Positions 62,116 to 64,000 of a stretch of 64,000 bases of DNA are shown piece by piece (the first letter of the stretch is position 1; each line of letters opens with the position of its first letter). The position numbers were made by a program, and so were the translations under genes. Origin of the DNA: Bacteroidota bacterium (GTDB taxonomy: Bacteria > Bacteroidota > Bacteroidia > Bacteroidales > VadinHA17); the NCBI GenBank assembly GCA_016718875.1, contig JADKBL010000002.1, forward strand, positions 248,001 through 312,000, read 5' to 3'. Below the pieces are notes generated by a model, which saw nothing but the letters and a program-made list of their open reading frames with translations, ran no database searches and was not told the DNA's origin.

Positions 62116-64000
62116 ATGGGCAAAGGTACTCTAACAATATATAATGCTTCAGCAGGATCGGGCAAAACATACACGTTAGCAGCTGTTTACCTTGCACATA
62201 TTTTCAAATCGAGGTTTAATTACCGCAGAATTCTTGCAGTGACATTCACAAATAAAGCTACTGCAGAAATGAAATCACGGATACTTGAAAACCTGTACAG
62301 GCTGGGCTCTGGTCAGAAGTCAGACTACCTCGCAGAACTGCTCAGATCAACAGGACGGTCAGAGGAATGGATAAGGGCAGAGGCAAAGGAAATAATGAAT
62401 TCCATTCTTCATGATTACTCAAGGTTTTCGGTTTCAACAATTGACAGTTTCTTTCAAAAGATACTGAGAGCATTTGCCAGGGAAGCCGGCCTGCATTCAG
62501 GATTCAATATAGAGATGGACCATAGCATGATCCTTTCTGCTGCCGTTGATGAAATGATAAGATCTGCCGGATCAGATCATCAGCTTAAGTCGTGGCTTAC
62601 AACATATGCAATGTCTAACATTGAGGAGGAGCGAAGCTGGAATCTGAAGGAGGGTATCATTTCCCTTTCAGAAGAGCTTTTCAAGGAAAAATTCAAAGTT
62701 CTTTCTACTGACGAAAGAGCAATTCTTGGCAATAAGGAATTCCTCACGGATTATATCAGGCAACTTAAAGCAATTTCAGTCTCATTTGAAAAAGAATTAC
62801 GTCAATCGGGTGCCAGAGCTGATTTAATTTTTTCCGAATATCAGCTTGAGGAATCAATGTTCTTTCAGAAGGGCAAGGGAATACCTGGTTTTATAAAATC
62901 ACTTTTAGCCGGCAATGTAAAGGAGCCAAACAGCTATGTACTTGAGATAACAAAGGATAATCCGAAATGGTCGACAGGAAAACCTGATCCGGCACTTCAG
63001 TTGGCTATTGATGCAGGACTGCGGGCTGTTTTGCTTGAAGCTATCCGGTATTTTAATGAGAATATCAGTATTTACAGGACCTGTGAGGCAATTCTTTCAA
63101 ATATTTATTCACTTGGGATCCTTTCGGATGTACTTAAAAATATTCATGAGATAACAACTTCTGAAAACAGTTTTCTGCTTTCTGATGCAGGGGAAGTGCT
63201 TAATCTGATTACAGCCGGAGACCAGGCATCATTTATTTATGAAAAGGCTGGCAACCAGTATGATAATTTCATGATTGATGAATTTCAGGATACCTCTGTA
63301 ATACAGTGGAATAACTTCCGGCCGCTTATTGAAAACAGTATGGCTGAAGGCAGTGACAATCTTGTAGTTGGGGACGTGAAGCAGGCAATTTACCGGTGGA
63401 GGAACAGTGATTGGCGTATTCTTGGTTCGGTACTCAGCAGCATGACAGACAACGAACGGATCATTAGTAAACCACTTACCACTAACTGGAGAAGCTGTAG
63501 TGAAATCATCAGGTTCAACAACAGCCTGTTTACCATTATACCAGAACAAATAGATGAGATTCTTTCAGGAGGATCTTTCCCCGTAAGCTTTAAAAAGCTA
63601 TATTCTGAGGCTGTTCAGAATGATGCCGGCAGAAGAGGCGGCGGGTATATAAGAATTGAATTTATAGAGAACAGCAGGGAAGAACCATGGCAGGCAATTA
63701 TGCTTCAGAAACTTCCTGGTGTCATTGGAAATCTTCTGAATAAAGGTTATAAACCTTCCGACATCGGCATTATTGTCAGAGACGGGAGAGAAGGATCTAT
63801 GATTCTTAAAACTCTTATCAGCTATAATAACCTGCCTGCTGACGAACGCCAGTGCGAAGAGTTCAGAGTAGTATCAAATGATTCACTGCTGCTTGGAAAT
63901 GCCCCTGTTCTGAATTTTATTATAGCTGTATTATCAGTTGTTAATGACCCTTCTGATATGATATCCAGGGCCCTGATGCTCAGATTTTTTCTTTTGGCAG
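62116..64000 (+). CDS. UvrD/AddA-RecB-like helicase-nuclease, 5' part
   Basis: An open frame of 628 codons runs from ATG 62116 to the end of the window without a stop, so the gene is cut by the window edge. Motif I is NASAGSGKTYTLA (near residue 12), then AVTFTNKATAEMK (motif Ia), STIDSFFQKIL, motif II MIDEFQDTS near 386 and motif III VGDVKQAIYRWR near 418. This matches the AddA/RecB-type subunit of a double-strand-break repair helicase-nuclease. The nuclease end and the AddB partner would lie beyond the window. It is divergent from mnmA, 35 bp away. Confidence 0.92.
   Translation, partial: MGKGTLTIYNASAGSGKTYTLAAVYLAHIFKSRFNYRRILAVTFTNKATAEMKSRILENLYRLGSGQKSDYLAELLRSTGRSEEWIRAEAKEIMNSILHDYSRFSVSTIDSFFQKILRAFAREAGLHSGFNIEMDHSMILSAAVDEMIRSAGSDHQLKSWLTTYAMSNIEEERSWNLKEGIISLSEELFKEKFKVLSTDERAILGNKEFLTDYIRQLKAISVSFEKELRQSGARADLIFSEYQLEESMFFQKGKGIPGFIKSLLAGNVKEPNSYVLEITKDNPKWSTGKPDPALQLAIDAGLRAVLLEAIRYFNENISIYRTCEAILSNIYSLGILSDVLKNIHEITTSENSFLLSDAGEVLNLITAGDQASFIYEKAGNQYDNFMIDEFQDTSVIQWNNFRPLIENSMAEGSDNLVVGDVKQAIYRWRNSDWRILGSVLSSMTDNERIISKPLTTNWRSCSEIIRFNNSLFTIIPEQIDEILSGGSFPVSFKKLYSEAVQNDAGRRGGGYIRIEFIENSREEPWQAIMLQKLPGVIGNLLNKGYKPSDIGIIVRDGREGSMILKTLISYNNLPADERQCEEFRVVSNDSLLLGNAPVLNFIIAVLSVVNDPSDMISRALMLRFFLLA

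Overview
The window looks like a chromosome segment from a member of the Bacteroidota, probably Bacteroidales-like; the exact genus cannot be read from it. The evidence is the repeated -7 boxes of the form TAnnTTTG, the near absence of Shine-Dalgarno sequences (infC is the clear exception), many lipoproteins with a Cys directly after the signal peptide, an ECF sigma / anti-sigma / DUF4097-type operon, a GH3 plus beta-lactamase fusion, a carboxyspermidine-type polyamine pathway and several secreted glycosidases and peptidases. No phage, plasmid, insertion sequence or CRISPR array was seen.

Layout. 1-8 kb: RNase D-like exonuclease, rRNA methyltransferase, Tex, a frameshifted oligopeptidase B-like lipoprotein and an FAD-dependent lipoprotein. 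8-16.7 kb: M28 peptidase, GH2 glycosidase, MutS2 and a frameshifted Asp-box sialidase-like protein. 16.7-24.5 kb: cupin, isoaspartyl peptidase, the sigma/anti-sigma operon, a membrane protein, a frameshifted M28-PDZ peptidase and rocD. 24.6-32 kb: GH106-like rhamnosidase, trmD, a GNAT-YoaP remnant, small membrane and lipoproteins, a CxxCC protein and a YtcJ-like amidohydrolase. 32-43.5 kb: dapB, lepB, the thrS-infC-rpmI-rplT operon, a PKD lipoprotein, an SGNH hydrolase, a frameshifted amino acid permease, and lysC-lysA behind a probable attenuator. 43.6-52 kb: two tRNA-Leu genes, a frameshifted SpoIIE-type phosphatase, the GH3/beta-lactamase fusion, an HGSNAT-like acyltransferase and an AmgK/MurU-like pair. 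52-64 kb: TrkH, carboxynorspermidine dehydrogenase and decarboxylase, an SDR, an EamA transporter, a YadA-head-like surface protein, mnmA, and the start of an AddA/RecB-like helicase-nuclease that runs off the end.

How the genes fit together. Lysine and diaminopimelate synthesis (lysC, lysA, dapB) and the aspartate-semialdehyde-using polyamine genes draw on the same precursor. The GH3 glycosidase with the AmgK/MurU-like pair suggests peptidoglycan sugar recycling. The secreted peptidases (M28 twice, S9, isoaspartyl) and glycosidases (GH2, GH106, sialidase-like) suit a heterotroph that degrades protein and glycans. No SusC/SusD pair is present.

The most unusual non-coding feature is a set of short, degenerate tandem arrays with a 7-bp or 8-bp period in many of the intergenic gaps. 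They fall into a few recurring sequence families found in both orientations. Palindromic repeats (a C-run/G-run family and a CCATGG-centred family) are also dispersed. Five genes carry single-base indels, eight in all and nearly all in homopolymers. Each break leaves the rest of the gene intact, so sequencing error must be excluded before calling them pseudogenes.
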